Below, piece by piece: positions 1-8,018 of a stretch of 64,000 nt of DNA. The translations under genes and the position numbers were made by a program. The notes below the pieces were generated by a model. That model saw only the letters and a program-made list of their open reading frames with translations, was not told the origin of the DNA and did not search any database. Each line of letters opens with the position of its first letter. Position 1 is the stretch's first letter. Source of the DNA: Methylocystis iwaonis (GTDB taxonomy: Bacteria; Pseudomonadota; Alphaproteobacteria; Rhizobiales; Beijerinckiaceae); assembly GCF_027925385.1 (NCBI RefSeq), contig NZ_AP027142.1:2338001-2402000 (forward strand). Direction: 5' to 3'.

Positions 1-237
1 GCGAATCAGCCCGGAGCCGATATGCGGGTGCGTCAGAACCTCGCCCTGGTGCTGGCGCTGCAGGGGAAATTCTCCGAGGCCGAAGAATTGTCACGCCGCG
101 ATCTCTCGCCGATCGACGCCGCGCAGAACGTCGCCTCCATCCGCCAGATGATCTCGCAGTCCGACACCTGGCGCGACATCCAGACCGGCGGCGCCGGTCG
201 TGGAAACGCGGGAACGAAGGGCGCCGCAGCGCGCTAA
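1..237 (+). CDS. tadD: TadD-like TPR lipoprotein, C-terminal fragment
   Basis: The reading frame is open from the first base, so only the last 78 residues are present. The text resembles the end of TadD, the TPR pilotin-type lipoprotein of Flp/Tad pilus assembly: a helix-turn-helix TPR unit (LALVLALQGKFSEAEELSRR), then a linker with LSPIDAAQNVASIRQMIS, which is typical of alphaproteobacterial TadD tails. Other tad genes would lie upstream, outside the window. A strong hairpin terminator follows the stop codon. Another TPR protein is possible because the fragment is short. Confidence 0.6.
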   Translation, partial: ANQPGADMRVRQNLALVLALQGKFSEAEELSRRDLSPIDAAQNVASIRQMISQSDTWRDIQTGGAGRGNAGTKGAAAR

Positions 238-258
238 AGGCGCGGCCTCCAAAAGCGA

Positions 259-293
259 AAAGGCCCGGCTTTTCAAGCCGGGCCTCAGTTTGT
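259..293 (+). terminator. Rho-independent terminator after tadD
   Basis: An 11-bp GC-rich stem (AGGCCCGGCTT pairing with AAGCCGGGCCT) with a TTC loop is followed by a short T-rich stretch, about 20 bases past the tadD stop. Confidence 0.7.
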
Positions 294-312
294 TGACAAA
301 CCTCCGAGGCGG

Positions 313-431
313 CCTCGTCCTTCGAGACGCGAGCGTCGCTCGCTCCTCAGGATGAGGCCTAAGTGTTTGACCCAGATGCAGAAGCTCCTCATGCTGAGGA
401 GCCTGCGCGGCAGGCGTCTCGAAGCACGAGG
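313..431. repeat. Palindromic intergenic repeat, family F copy 1
   Basis: Two inverted arms read CCTCGTCCTTCGAGACGC and, about 90 bases on, GGCGTCTCGAAGCACGAGG. Between them is a second inverted pair (CTCCTCAGGATGAGG and CCTCATGCTGAGGAG). A shorter copy of the same motif lies at 30587-30636, so this is a dispersed palindrome rather than a single terminator. Confidence 0.65.
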
Positions 432-464
432 GGCGTCAATCCATCACGTCGCCAGAAAGCCGAA

Positions 465-488
465 AGGCCCGGCCTTTCGGCCGGGCCT
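465..488 (-). terminator. Terminator of the outer-membrane protein gene
   Basis: A perfect 10-bp stem (AGGCCCGGCC with GGCCGGGCCT) lies 25 bases past the stop of the minus-strand barrel gene and is T-rich on that strand. It may also end transcription from the left. Confidence 0.65.
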
Positions 489-512
489 CTCGTTTCGATC
501 TAACCGATCAGA

Positions 513-1430
513 TCAGTATTTCGCGACGATCGGAGCCGGAGCGCCCCAATTGAAGTGATAGTTCAGGCCCGCGCGGACGATGTGGCCGTTGAAGCGGGTG
601 GTCGTCTGCGGAGCGACGCCCGTGAAGTTGCCGACAGCGGCGACCTGGCCGACGTTGACCAGCGCATTCTGAGCGACGGTTACGTTGCCGAGGTCATAAT
701 AGAGATATTCCACCTTGGCGGACCAGTTCGGCCAGAACATCCACTCGACGCCGCCGCCCGCGGTCCAGCCGACGCGCGTGTCGGAGAAGGCCGCGTTCGA
801 GAAATAGGCGTTGCCGACGTTGCCGACCGGATTGACAGTGAACTGCTGGAAAACAGAGCTGTTGAGCGTCACGCCGGCATAGGCCAAGCCGCCCGTGCCG
901 TAGAGCAGCAGAGTCGGCGTGGCGAGCCAGCCGAGACGGCCGCGCACCGTGCCGATATAGTCGATGTTGCGGCGGGCGCTGGAGATGCTCACCAGCGGGC
1001 CATTGATGGAAGTGTTGGCGATCCCGACGCCGGAAACGTTGTTGCTGCTGCCCGCAATGCCCTGGATGTCAGCCTCGACGCCGACGACGAAGCGGTTATA
1101 GAACTGCCAGTTGTAGCCAATCTGGCCGCCGCCGATGAAACCGCCCGAGTTGGCGCTGAGCGAAGAGGACGCAAGCGCGGCGGAAACCGGCAGAGCCTGC
1201 ACGCCGCCAGCCGAACCGTTGCTGAAAATCGGATATCCAACGGTGTTGATGGCGTTGCTGCTCGCCCAGGTTCCGCCAGCGTTCAAGCCGACGTAGAAGC
1301 CCGTCCACAGCGGAGCCGGCGGGGGCGGCGGGGGGAGGACCGGCGGGCCCTTGCGCGACGGAAGGTCGGCCGCGAGCGCGGAGCCGGCGGTCAGCGCCAG
1401 AGCGGCGACCGAAAGAGCGACTTTTTTCAT
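513..1430 (-). CDS. Outer-membrane beta-barrel protein (Omp25/31-like porin family)
   Basis: The protein has 305 residues. It starts with a classic signal peptide (residues 1-20, cleavage after SALA), then ADLPSRK and a proline-rich linker, then PLWTGFYVGLNAGG, the usual opening strand of the small alphaproteobacterial Omp25/Omp31/RopB barrels. The rest alternates Gly/aromatic strands, including WSAKVEYLYYDLG, and ends with a hydrophobic C-terminal strand (RAGLNYHFNW) suited to BAM insertion. The frame opens 37 codons further upstream, but the ATG at 1430 begins the signal peptide, so that start was chosen. These proteins stabilise the outer membrane and may be immunodominant; the substrate, if any, is unknown. 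A terminator hairpin follows. Confidence 0.88.
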   Translation of the reverse strand: MKKVALSVAALALTAGSALAADLPSRKGPPVLPPPPPPAPLWTGFYVGLNAGGTWASSNAINTVGYPIFSNGSAGGVQALPVSAALASSSLSANSGGFIGGGQIGYNWQFYNRFVVGVEADIQGIAGSSNNVSGVGIANTSINGPLVSISSARRNIDYIGTVRGRLGWLATPTLLLYGTGGLAYAGVTLNSSVFQQFTVNPVGNVGNAYFSNAAFSDTRVGWTAGGGVEWMFWPNWSAKVEYLYYDLGNVTVAQNALVNVGQVAAVGNFTGVAPQTTTRFNGHIVRAGLNYHFNWGAPAPIVAKY

Positions 1431-1851
1431 TCCAGCCTCATATTTCAAAAACAAAGGTCGGAGACGCGCCAAAGGCATGTCCTCGAGGAAGCGCCAGGCT
1501 GGGCCGGAGAAGCAATCCCTCCACGCCAAAGCCTTCGCCACTAATCAGCAGGCGCCCCTGCTCATTGTCAACGAACTCCATGCGCCAAACCGCCCCCGCG
1601 CGCCATTTAGTCCCGGACCGTTGCACGGGAGACACTATGCCGCCTGTCAATGAGGCAGGAAATCGCGGGCGCCGGCATCCAACGGCTCGATCCTCACGAA
1701 TCGGGCGCAGCGACACGGCGCGCGCGAGAAATCCACAGGCCGCCTCGGTTTCCTCAAAAACGAGCAGATTGGGACGCCGGGGGCCGCCACTCTGCTTGCC
1801 AAGACGGGGCGCTTTGGCATATGTCCCATTCACGCGCGACGCAGCGCGAGC
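1431..1851. other. Gene-poor gap upstream of tRNA-Ser
   Basis: No recognisable gene was found in these 420 bases. A minus-strand open frame covers most of it but matches no family I know and lacks a convincing ribosome binding site. The right part must contain the tRNA promoter; the left end should contain the promoter of the barrel gene. Confidence 0.5.
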
Positions 1852-1941
1852 GGAGACGTGGCCGAGAGGCTGAAGGCGACGGTTTGCTAAATCGTTATAG
1901 GGGAAACCCTATCGTGGGTTCGAATCCCACCGTCTCCGCCA
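1852..1941 (+). tRNA. tRNA-Ser (GCT anticodon)
   Basis: A 90-nt cloverleaf with a long variable arm, as expected for class II tRNA-Ser. The acceptor arms GGAGACG and CGTCTCC pair, the discriminator is G, and CCA is encoded. The anticodon loop TTGCTAA places GCT at 1886-1888. The T arm is GTGGGTTCGAATCCCAC. It decodes AGC and AGT codons. Confidence 0.96.
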
Positions 1942-1985
1942 GTTGCCGCCAATCCTCCTCTACGGCCCGTTATTCTGCGAGATTG

Positions 1986-2822
1986 CTACGCGGACAGCTC
2001 GCGCGCATGATCCTGCGCATAGGTTCGAAGCGAACGCGGCGGGGCGCCGGTCAGCGTCTCTACGTCGGCGGTGACGGCAGCGGTCCATCCCTCGCGCACG
2101 GGGTAGAAAATCGACGCCAGGAACGCCGCATAATCGGGCGGCGCGCCCGCGCCGGTCAGCATGCCGACAAAGGCTTCGTCGTCCACGGCTTTGTAAGCGA
2201 TCGGCTTGCCAACGACCTGCGAGAGAATCTCCGCGGCTTGCGCATAAGAAAGCGCTTCCGGGCCCGTCAGATTGAAGGCCTTGCCGTCGAAATCGCCGGA
2301 TGTCAGCGCGGCGGCGGCGCATGCCGCAATGTCCCGGGCGTCGATGAAGCTCGATTTGCCGTCGCCGGCAGGAAGGGCGATCTGACCCTGGTCGATTCCC
2401 GCCTTCCAAAAAGTGTGGAAGTTGTCGGCGAACCAGTTGGGGCGCAGGATGACGTAGCGCGCGCCCGACTTCTCCAGCGCGATTTCGACTTGGCGGTAGG
2501 GGATGGAATCGTCGGCGTCGACGCCGAAGGCGCTCTGGAAGACGATTTTCACCTTGCGGGCCGCAGCGGCTTCGATCACCGGCAGCAGCAGCTCTGTCGC
2601 GTTCACATAGCCGGACGGCAGCAGCACAAAAGCGCGGTCGACTCCCTCGAACGCAGCGTCGAAAGTTTCCGGCCTGCCATATTCGAAGACGACGCCTTCC
2701 GCGCCTTCCACGGAATGGCCGCCGCGGGAGGCTGCCTTCACCGCCTCGCCTTTCGCCAATAACGCTTTCACGAGCGGGCGTCCCACTGTGCCGCTGGCGC
2801 CAAGAACAAGAACCTTTGCCAT
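1986..2822 (-). CDS. NmrA/SDR-family NAD(P)-dependent oxidoreductase
   Basis: The 278-residue protein has an N-terminal Rossmann dinucleotide motif (VLVLGASGTVGRPLV, residues 4-18) and an atypical SDR layout close to NmrA-like, QorB/YtfG-type proteins that bind NAD(P) and often act as quinone or azo reductases or as redox sensors. Its substrate cannot be read from the sequence. It is divergent from an HxlR regulator 135 bp away, a common arrangement in which HxlR represses the oxidoreductase until a reactive electrophile or quinone appears. Confidence 0.85.
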   Translation of the reverse strand: MAKVLVLGASGTVGRPLVKALLAKGEAVKAASRGGHSVEGAEGVVFEYGRPETFDAAFEGVDRAFVLLPSGYVNATELLLPVIEAAAARKVKIVFQSAFGVDADDSIPYRQVEIALEKSGARYVILRPNWFADNFHTFWKAGIDQGQIALPAGDGKSSFIDARDIAACAAAALTSGDFDGKAFNLTGPEALSYAQAAEILSQVVGKPIAYKAVDDEAFVGMLTGAGAPPDYAAFLASIFYPVREGWTAAVTADVETLTGAPPRSLRTYAQDHARELSA

Positions 2823-2853
2823 GCTATCCTCATGGGTTTCTGATTGAAACTAG

Positions 2854-2868
2854 CTATCGATATGATAG
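2854..2868. promoter_or_regulatory. Candidate HxlR operator palindrome
   Basis: CTATC-GATAT-GATAG is a perfect inverted repeat in the 135-bp space between the divergent SDR and HxlR genes, 32 bp before the SDR start. HxlR proteins bind such short palindromes as dimers. Binding is inferred from position and symmetry only. Confidence 0.5.
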
Positions 2869-2957
2869 GTAGCATGGGATCAGACACCCAAGAAGAGAGC
2901 ACTTTCAGCTCACCTGGTTTCCACCTGGAAACCTGATGAAAACGCAGCGCCAGATCC

Positions 2958-3335
2958 ATGACCTCGATGCTAAACGCCTACAATGTCTATGAAGACCGCT
3001 GTCCGACGCGGCTGTTGCTGGATAGGCTGGCCGATAAATGGGCGTTGCTGATCCTCGACCGGCTTCAGGAAGGGCCTGTCCGGTTCAATCGCCTGCGCCG
3101 CGACATCAAGGGCATTTCACAAAAGGTTCTGTCGCAGACGCTGAAGAAGCTGGAGCGCGATGGTCTTGTCACTCGCGCAGTTTTCGCGACCGTTCCGGTG
3201 ACGGTCGAATACAGCCTGACGCCGCTCGGCCAGACGCTCAACGAGACGGTTTCGGCGTTTGCGCATTGGGCGGAGCGCAATATGGATGCAGTGCTCGCGG
3301 CGCAGCGCGCCTATGACGAGGCCGGAGCCGCCTGA
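2958..3335 (+). CDS. HxlR-family winged-helix transcriptional regulator
   Basis: The 125-residue protein is an HxlR domain throughout. CPTRLLLDRLADKWALLIL carries the conserved N-terminal Cys (residue 14) that senses electrophiles in family members such as HypR and QorR. The recognition region follows (FNRLRRDIKGISQKVLSQTL), then the wing (EYSLTPLG). It is likely to regulate the divergent oxidoreductase and itself. The stop codon TGA runs directly into the left end of a dispersed repeat. Confidence 0.9.
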   Translation: MTSMLNAYNVYEDRCPTRLLLDRLADKWALLILDRLQEGPVRFNRLRRDIKGISQKVLSQTLKKLERDGLVTRAVFATVPVTVEYSLTPLGQTLNETVSAFAHWAERNMDAVLAAQRAYDEAGAA

Positions 3336-3510
3336 TACCATTTCCGTTTGAATAGCGCGCATGGGGACGTGTCATTCCCGGCGGGCTGAAAGCCCGACCG
3401 GGAATCCAGAGCCCAAAAAGCGCTGGTTTTGCTCTGGATTCCCGATCACTCGCTTCGCGAGCGTCGGGAATGACACCGGCCCAATCAAGCGAATCTCGTA
3501 TGACAGGTTT
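3335..3510 (+). repeat. Dispersed CATTCCCG palindrome, family A copy 1
   Basis: The left end ATACCATTTCCGTTTGAA is followed by a core palindrome at 3371-3474 that begins GTCATTCCCGGCGGGCT and ends CGTCGGGAATGAC, then the right end CAAGCGAATCTCGTATGA. Related copies lie at 30641-30872, 46082-46192, 56240-56375 and 60748-60911, in both orientations. The outer ends are conserved together with the core, which makes it a discrete element. Confidence 0.75.
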
Positions 3511-3667
3511 CGCCTGCTTCTCTGTCGGAGCGACGGTTATAGATTACCGCTGACAGGGCAATGTGGCGCGAAACGCTGGCTACGCGCTATAGCGATCTAT
3601 AGCATAGGAATAGTCTCGTCCGGTCTCGCGCGCCGCGAGTCCCCGAGCCCGGCGCGGAGGTCTGACC

Positions 3668-3760
3668 ATGAACGAATTCGGCAACGGCTTTCTCGTCAAC
3701 GCGCTGATCGGCCTCGGCCTCGCGCTGCTGATCTCTTTCGCCTTCGTCTGGTATCGCTGA
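3668..3760 (+). CDS. Small single-pass membrane protein (30 aa)
   Basis: MNEFGNGFLVNAL is followed by a hydrophobic helix (IGLGLALLISFAFVWY) and a terminal Arg. A strong GGAGG ribosome binding site sits 7 bases before the ATG, and the stop codon abuts the convergent DUF202 gene exactly. I do not recognise a family. The length, helix and ribosome binding site suggest a real membrane microprotein. Confidence 0.55.
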   Translation: MNEFGNGFLVNALIGLGLALLISFAFVWYR

Positions 3761-4144
3761 TCAGAACACCACCAGATAGGCGCTGAAAATCGCCACCCCC
3801 AGCACCAGCGCCGAAAGCGCCCACAAGGTCCAGTGCGTCGCGCTCGGCCTGTGGGTCTCTTCGTCCTCGAGCAGACGTGCGGTCTGCAGCAGCCTGATTG
3901 TGGCGATGACGATCATTGTCACGCCGGAGGCGATCAAGGCGGCGCCGCCATAGCGCGCGGTGTGACTTGGCAGCCGGTGAAGGGCGAGGAGACCGGCGTT
4001 ATTTCCCGCCCCTGCCGCCAGCGCGAGCAGAAAGAGATTGAAGCGCTCGATGACGAAGCCGAGCGCAATAACCGCGATCCCCGTGCGGACCCAGGCGAGA
4101 AACGTCCGCTCATTGGCCGCGATATTGGCGTAATCCCGTATCAT
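3761..4144 (-). CDS. YidH/DUF202-family membrane protein
   Basis: The 127-residue protein starts IRDYANIAANERTFLAWVRT, the conserved opening of DUF202 proteins. Three transmembrane helices follow, near residues 18-45, 66-87 and 106-126. A purine-rich AGGAGAGAG lies just upstream of the ATG at 4144. The frame is open much further upstream, but there it is antisense to hflK, so the short start is preferred. Function unknown. Confidence 0.85.
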   Translation of the reverse strand: MIRDYANIAANERTFLAWVRTGIAVIALGFVIERFNLFLLALAAGAGNNAGLLALHRLPSHTARYGGAALIASGVTMIVIATIRLLQTARLLEDEETHRPSATHWTLWALSALVLGVAIFSAYLVVF

Positions 4145-4276
4145 GGGGATGCTCTCTCCTGTCTCTGCCGCGCAGGGAATCGTCCGCGATTGCCGCCACG
4201 CCGCCAAATGCCTATAACATCCCGGGCGACGCGAAGCCGCGCCCGAGGCCACTTCCACATTTAATCGCGAGACGAG

Positions 4277-5419
4277 ATGCCCTGGAGCGATCAAGGCGGC
4301 CCGCGCAATCAGAACAATAGCCCTTGGGGACAGCAGGGCGGGCCCTGGGGCCAGGGCTCGGGCGGCGGCGCGCAACCGCCGGATCTCGAAGAGCTGTTGC
4401 GCCGCAGCCAGGAAGGACTCAAGCAGTTTCTGCCAGCCGGCTTCGGCGGCGGCGGCATGCTGATCCTCATTCTCCTGACCCTGCTCGCCTGGCTGCTGTC
4501 CGGCTTCTACACGGTCGGGCCCAATGAGATCGGCCTCAATCTCATCTTCGGCAAATATCGCGGCAAGACGCAGGCGGGCCTCAATTACAACCTTCCCGCC
4601 CCTGTCGGCTCGGTGATCAAGCTCGCGGTGACGGACCGCAACATCACCGACGTGGGCTTTCGCGAGGAGGCGGCGGCGCCAGAGGGGCGCCGGCGCGGCG
4701 GGCAAGTCACGCGTCTCGGCCCGGAGGCGCCGGAAGAAAGCCTGATGCTGACCGGCGACGAAAATATCGCCGACATAAAATTCCGCGTCATCTGGCAGAT
4801 CGACCCCTCCAAGCCCGAGGATTACGCCTTCAATCTCGCCAATCCGCACACGACGGTGAAGGCGGTCGCCGAGAGCGCCATGCGCGAGATCGTCGGCCAG
4901 TCGCAGATTCAAAAAATCCTCACCGCCGACCGCAAGGTGATCGAGCCCGCCTCGCAGGCGCTGATGCAGAAGCTACTCGACGACTATCACAGCGGCGTCA
5001 TGGTGCTTCAGGTGCTGCTGCTTTCGGTCGACCCGCCGCAGCAGGTCATCGCCGCCTTCCGCGACGTGACCGCCGCCCAGCAGGATTTGCAGCGACTCGG
5101 CAATGAGGCGGAGGCCTATGCGAATCGCGTCGTGCCCGAGGCGCGCGGCGCCGCCGCACGCATCCTGCAGGAGGCCGAGGCCTATCGCGAGCAGACGGTC
5201 GCCGAAGCGCGCGGCCAGGCCGGGCGTTTCGAGAAGATTTACGAGCAATATAAGAACGCTCCGGCGCTCACCCGCCAGCGGCTCTATATCGAGACCATGG
5301 AGCGCGTCCTCGGCGGCGCGGAGAAGGTGATTCTCGACGATCCCGCCAAGGGCGGCGCCTCGGTCGCGCCCTTCATGCCCCTGCCCTCCTTTGCCCCCTT
5401 TCAGGGAGGACAGAAGTGA
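4277..5419 (+). CDS. hflK: HflK, SPFH-domain modulator of FtsH
   Basis: The 380-residue protein has a Gly/Gln/Pro-rich cytoplasmic leader, a transmembrane helix near residues 57-78 and a periplasmic SPFH/band-7 domain (VGPNEIGLNLIFGKYRGKTQ onward), then a long alanine/glutamate-rich helix (AYANRVVPEARGAAARILQE). HflK and HflC form a cage around the membrane protease FtsH and limit its degradation of membrane proteins. The next gene, hflC, overlaps by 4 bp and htrA follows in the same direction, so this looks like one envelope-proteostasis operon. Confidence 0.95.
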   Translation: MPWSDQGGPRNQNNSPWGQQGGPWGQGSGGGAQPPDLEELLRRSQEGLKQFLPAGFGGGGMLILILLTLLAWLLSGFYTVGPNEIGLNLIFGKYRGKTQAGLNYNLPAPVGSVIKLAVTDRNITDVGFREEAAAPEGRRRGGQVTRLGPEAPEESLMLTGDENIADIKFRVIWQIDPSKPEDYAFNLANPHTTVKAVAESAMREIVGQSQIQKILTADRKVIEPASQALMQKLLDDYHSGVMVLQVLLLSVDPPQQVIAAFRDVTAAQQDLQRLGNEAEAYANRVVPEARGAAARILQEAEAYREQTVAEARGQAGRFEKIYEQYKNAPALTRQRLYIETMERVLGGAEKVILDDPAKGGASVAPFMPLPSFAPFQGGQK

Positions 5420-6327
5420 AAAACGGCCTCCTCTTCGCCCTCGCCATTCTGGCCCTGATCGGCGTCGCCGCCGTGGGCGGCGCGCTGTTCACCGTTGAAC
5501 AAACCGAGCAGGCGCTGGTGCTGCGATTCGGCGAGCCCGTCGCGGGGCGCGGCCTCATCACCGAGCCGGGACTGCATTTCAAGATTCCGCTCATCGAAAA
5601 TGTGGTCACCTTCGACAATCGCATCCTCGACGTCGAAAGCCCCAATCTCGAAGTGCTCGCAGCCGACAATCAGCGTCTCGAAGTCGACAGCTTCATTCGC
5701 TACCGCATCGTCGACGCGCTGAAATTCTATCAGTCGGTCAATAGCGTGCAGGGCGCCAATAATCAGCTCGGCTCGGTGCTGAACTCCGCCGTGCGCCGCG
5801 TGCTGTCGGAAGCCAATCAGCGGCAGATCGTGCGCGACGAACGCTCGGCGCTGATGGCGAAAATCAAGCAGCAGGCCGACTTGGAGGCGCGCCGCTTCGG
5901 CGTCGAGGTTGTCGACGCCCGCATTCGCCGCGTCGACCTGCCCCAGCAGATTTCAGAAAAAGTTTACGGCCGCATGCAGACCGAGCGTCAGCGCGAGGCC
6001 GCCGAATATCGCGCCCAGGGCGCCGAGCAGGCGCAGAAAATTACCGCAAAAGCGGATCGCGACGTGATTGTCCTGAAGGCCGAAGCACAGCAGAAGGCCG
6101 ATCAGACGAAAGGCGAAGGCGACGCCGAGCGCAACCGTATTTTCGCCGAAGCTTTCGGCAAGGATCCGGACTTCTTCGCCTTCTATCGCTCGATGCAGGC
6201 GTATGAAGCCGCGTTCAAGCCGGGCGAGACGCGCTTTCTCGTCAGTCCGCGTTCCGCGTTTTTCCGTTTTTTCTCCGCCCCCGAGGGAAGCGCGAGCGCC
6301 CCGCCGGAGCCGGCGCAAAAGCGATAA
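5416..6327 (+). CDS. hflC: HflC, SPFH-domain modulator of FtsH
   Basis: The 303-residue protein has an N-terminal transmembrane anchor (residues 5-25) and an SPFH domain that opens with VEQTEQALVLRFGEPV, followed by the heptad-rich helix AAEYRAQGAEQAQKITAKAD. It starts with GTG inside the hflK stop (GTGA overlap), with AGGGAGGA just before it, so translation is coupled. It is the partner of HflK in the FtsH-regulating complex. The C-terminus ends in a Pro/Ala-rich tail. Confidence 0.95.
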   Translation: MKNGLLFALAILALIGVAAVGGALFTVEQTEQALVLRFGEPVAGRGLITEPGLHFKIPLIENVVTFDNRILDVESPNLEVLAADNQRLEVDSFIRYRIVDALKFYQSVNSVQGANNQLGSVLNSAVRRVLSEANQRQIVRDERSALMAKIKQQADLEARRFGVEVVDARIRRVDLPQQISEKVYGRMQTERQREAAEYRAQGAEQAQKITAKADRDVIVLKAEAQQKADQTKGEGDAERNRIFAEAFGKDPDFFAFYRSMQAYEAAFKPGETRFLVSPRSAFFRFFSAPEGSASAPPEPAQKR

Positions 6328-6386
6328 ACCAAGGGCGCCGGCGGCGGCGCGCCAACAAGAACAATGTCCCTCGAGGAGCAAAACGC

Positions 6387-7871
6387 ATGATGCCCGCATT
6401 TCGTCGCGCCGCTCTGGCGCTCGCGACGGCCTCTTCCCTTTGGCTTGCCAGCCCGGCTCACGCCAAGGGACCCGATTCCCTCGCCGATCTCTCCGCGCAG
6501 GTTTCCGACGCCGTCGTCAATATTTCGGCGACGCAGACGCTCGAAACCAAACAGCGCGGCAAGGGCGGCGACGCGCCCGGGCTGCCGCCGGGCATGGGCC
6601 CCGGCGCGCCCTTCGACGATCTTTTCGAGGAATTCTTCAAGCGCCGCGGCCAGGGCATGCCCGACCTGCCGCGCCAGCGCAAATCCTCCTCGCTCGGCTC
6701 CGGCTTCGTCATCGACGCCTCCGGCATCGTCATCACCAATAATCACGTGATCGCCGACGCCAGCGAAGTGACCGTCATTTTCAACGACGGCCAGAAGCTC
6801 AAGGCCGAAATTCTCGGCAAGGACCAGAAGGTCGACGTCGCGGTGCTGAAGGTGAAGCCGGAGAAGCCGCTGAAGGCGGTGAAATTCGGCGACAGCGACA
6901 AGGCGCGCGTCGGCGACTGGGTGCTCGCGGTCGGCAATCCCTTCGGCCTCGGCGGCTCGGTGACGGCGGGCATCGTCTCGGCCCGCAACCGCAACATCGA
7001 TAGCGGCCCCTACGACAACTACATTCAGACCGACGCCTCCATCAACAAGGGCAACTCCGGCGGCCCCCTGTTCAACATGGATGGCGAGGTGATCGGCATC
7101 AACACGGCTATCCTCTCGCCCTCGGGCGGCTCGGTCGGCATCGGTTTCGCGACCCCTGCCAACACCGTGCAGCCGGTGATCGACCAGCTCCAGCAATATG
7201 GCGAGACGCGCCGCGGCTGGCTCGGCGTGCGTATCCAGAACGTCGACGACGCCATTGCAGAAACGCTCAGCCTCGGCGCCACGCGCGGCGCGCTGGTCGC
7301 GGGCGTGGACGACAAGGGCCCGTCGAAGCCTGCCGGAATCAAGGCCGGCGACGTGATCGTGAAATTCGACGGCAAGCCGATCAAGGAATCGCGCGATCTG
7401 CCCAAGCTCGTCGCCGCGACGCCCGTCGGCAAGGACGTCGATCTTGTCATCGTCCGCTCCGGCAAGGAAGAGACCAAGAAGGTCAGGCTCGGCCGTTTGG
7501 AGGACGGCGAGAAGGTCGCCTCGCGCGACGGCGGCGACAAGGAAAAGCCCGAAACGAATAGCCCGGCCTCCCAGAGCGCGCTGGGGCTGGAGCTTTCGCG
7601 CCTCACCGACGATCTGCGCGCGCGCTTCCAGATCAAGGACACGGTGAAGAACGGCGTGCTCATCACCTCCGTCGACCCGTCGTCCAACGCGGCGGAGAAG
7701 CGGCTACAACCCGGCGAAATCCTACTCGAAGTCAATCAGGAGCCGGTGAACGAGCCCTCCGACGCCGTGAAGAAGATCAAGGCGCTGAAGGAAGCGGGCA
7801 AGAAGACGGCGCTGCTGATCGTGGCCAATGGCCAGGGCGACGCGCATTTCGTGGCGCTGCCGGTAGACTAA
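6387..7871 (+). CDS. DegP/HtrA-type periplasmic serine protease
   Basis: The 494-residue Do-family protease has a signal peptide (residues 1-26, cleavage after SPAHA). The trypsin-like triad is visible as H120 in NNHVIADA, D150 in KVDVAVLKV and S224 in GNSGGPLFN. Two PDZ domains follow, the first starting GWLGVRIQNV, the second in the last 100 residues. It degrades or refolds misfolded periplasmic proteins. A Gly/Pro-rich loop after the first strand matches the LA loop. Position after hflKC fits an envelope-stress operon; serB follows on the opposite strand. Confidence 0.94.
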   Translation: MMPAFRRAALALATASSLWLASPAHAKGPDSLADLSAQVSDAVVNISATQTLETKQRGKGGDAPGLPPGMGPGAPFDDLFEEFFKRRGQGMPDLPRQRKSSSLGSGFVIDASGIVITNNHVIADASEVTVIFNDGQKLKAEILGKDQKVDVAVLKVKPEKPLKAVKFGDSDKARVGDWVLAVGNPFGLGGSVTAGIVSARNRNIDSGPYDNYIQTDASINKGNSGGPLFNMDGEVIGINTAILSPSGGSVGIGFATPANTVQPVIDQLQQYGETRRGWLGVRIQNVDDAIAETLSLGATRGALVAGVDDKGPSKPAGIKAGDVIVKFDGKPIKESRDLPKLVAATPVGKDVDLVIVRSGKEETKKVRLGRLEDGEKVASRDGGDKEKPETNSPASQSALGLELSRLTDDLRARFQIKDTVKNGVLITSVDPSSNAAEKRLQPGEILLEVNQEPVNEPSDAVKKIKALKEAGKKTALLIVANGQGDAHFVALPVD

Positions 7872-7872
7872 G

Positions 7873-8010
7873 CCCTCATCCGACCCTCGCTGACGCGAGG
7901 GCCACCTTCTCCCGCAAGCGGGAGAAGGAAAGAACCCCGAGATGAGGCAACGCGACTCCTTCTCCCGCTCGCGGGAGAAGGTGGCCCCGCATAGCGGGGT
8001 CGGATGAGGG
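7873..8010. repeat. Palindromic repeat, family C copy 1
   Basis: It begins CCCTCATCCGACC and ends GGTCGGATGAGGG. Inside are smaller hairpins (CTTCTCCCGCAAGCGGGAGA and its inverse). It separates the convergent htrA and serB genes. Two more copies lie at 35019-35172 and, split by an insertion sequence, 35530-36969. Confidence 0.8.
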
Positions 8011-8018
8011 CGGTCCCC

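Noticed and set aside
1438..1833. Minus-strand open frame of 131 codons between the barrel gene and tRNA-Ser
   Set aside because: No family resemblance, no good ribosome binding site, and it overlaps the promoter region of the barrel gene.
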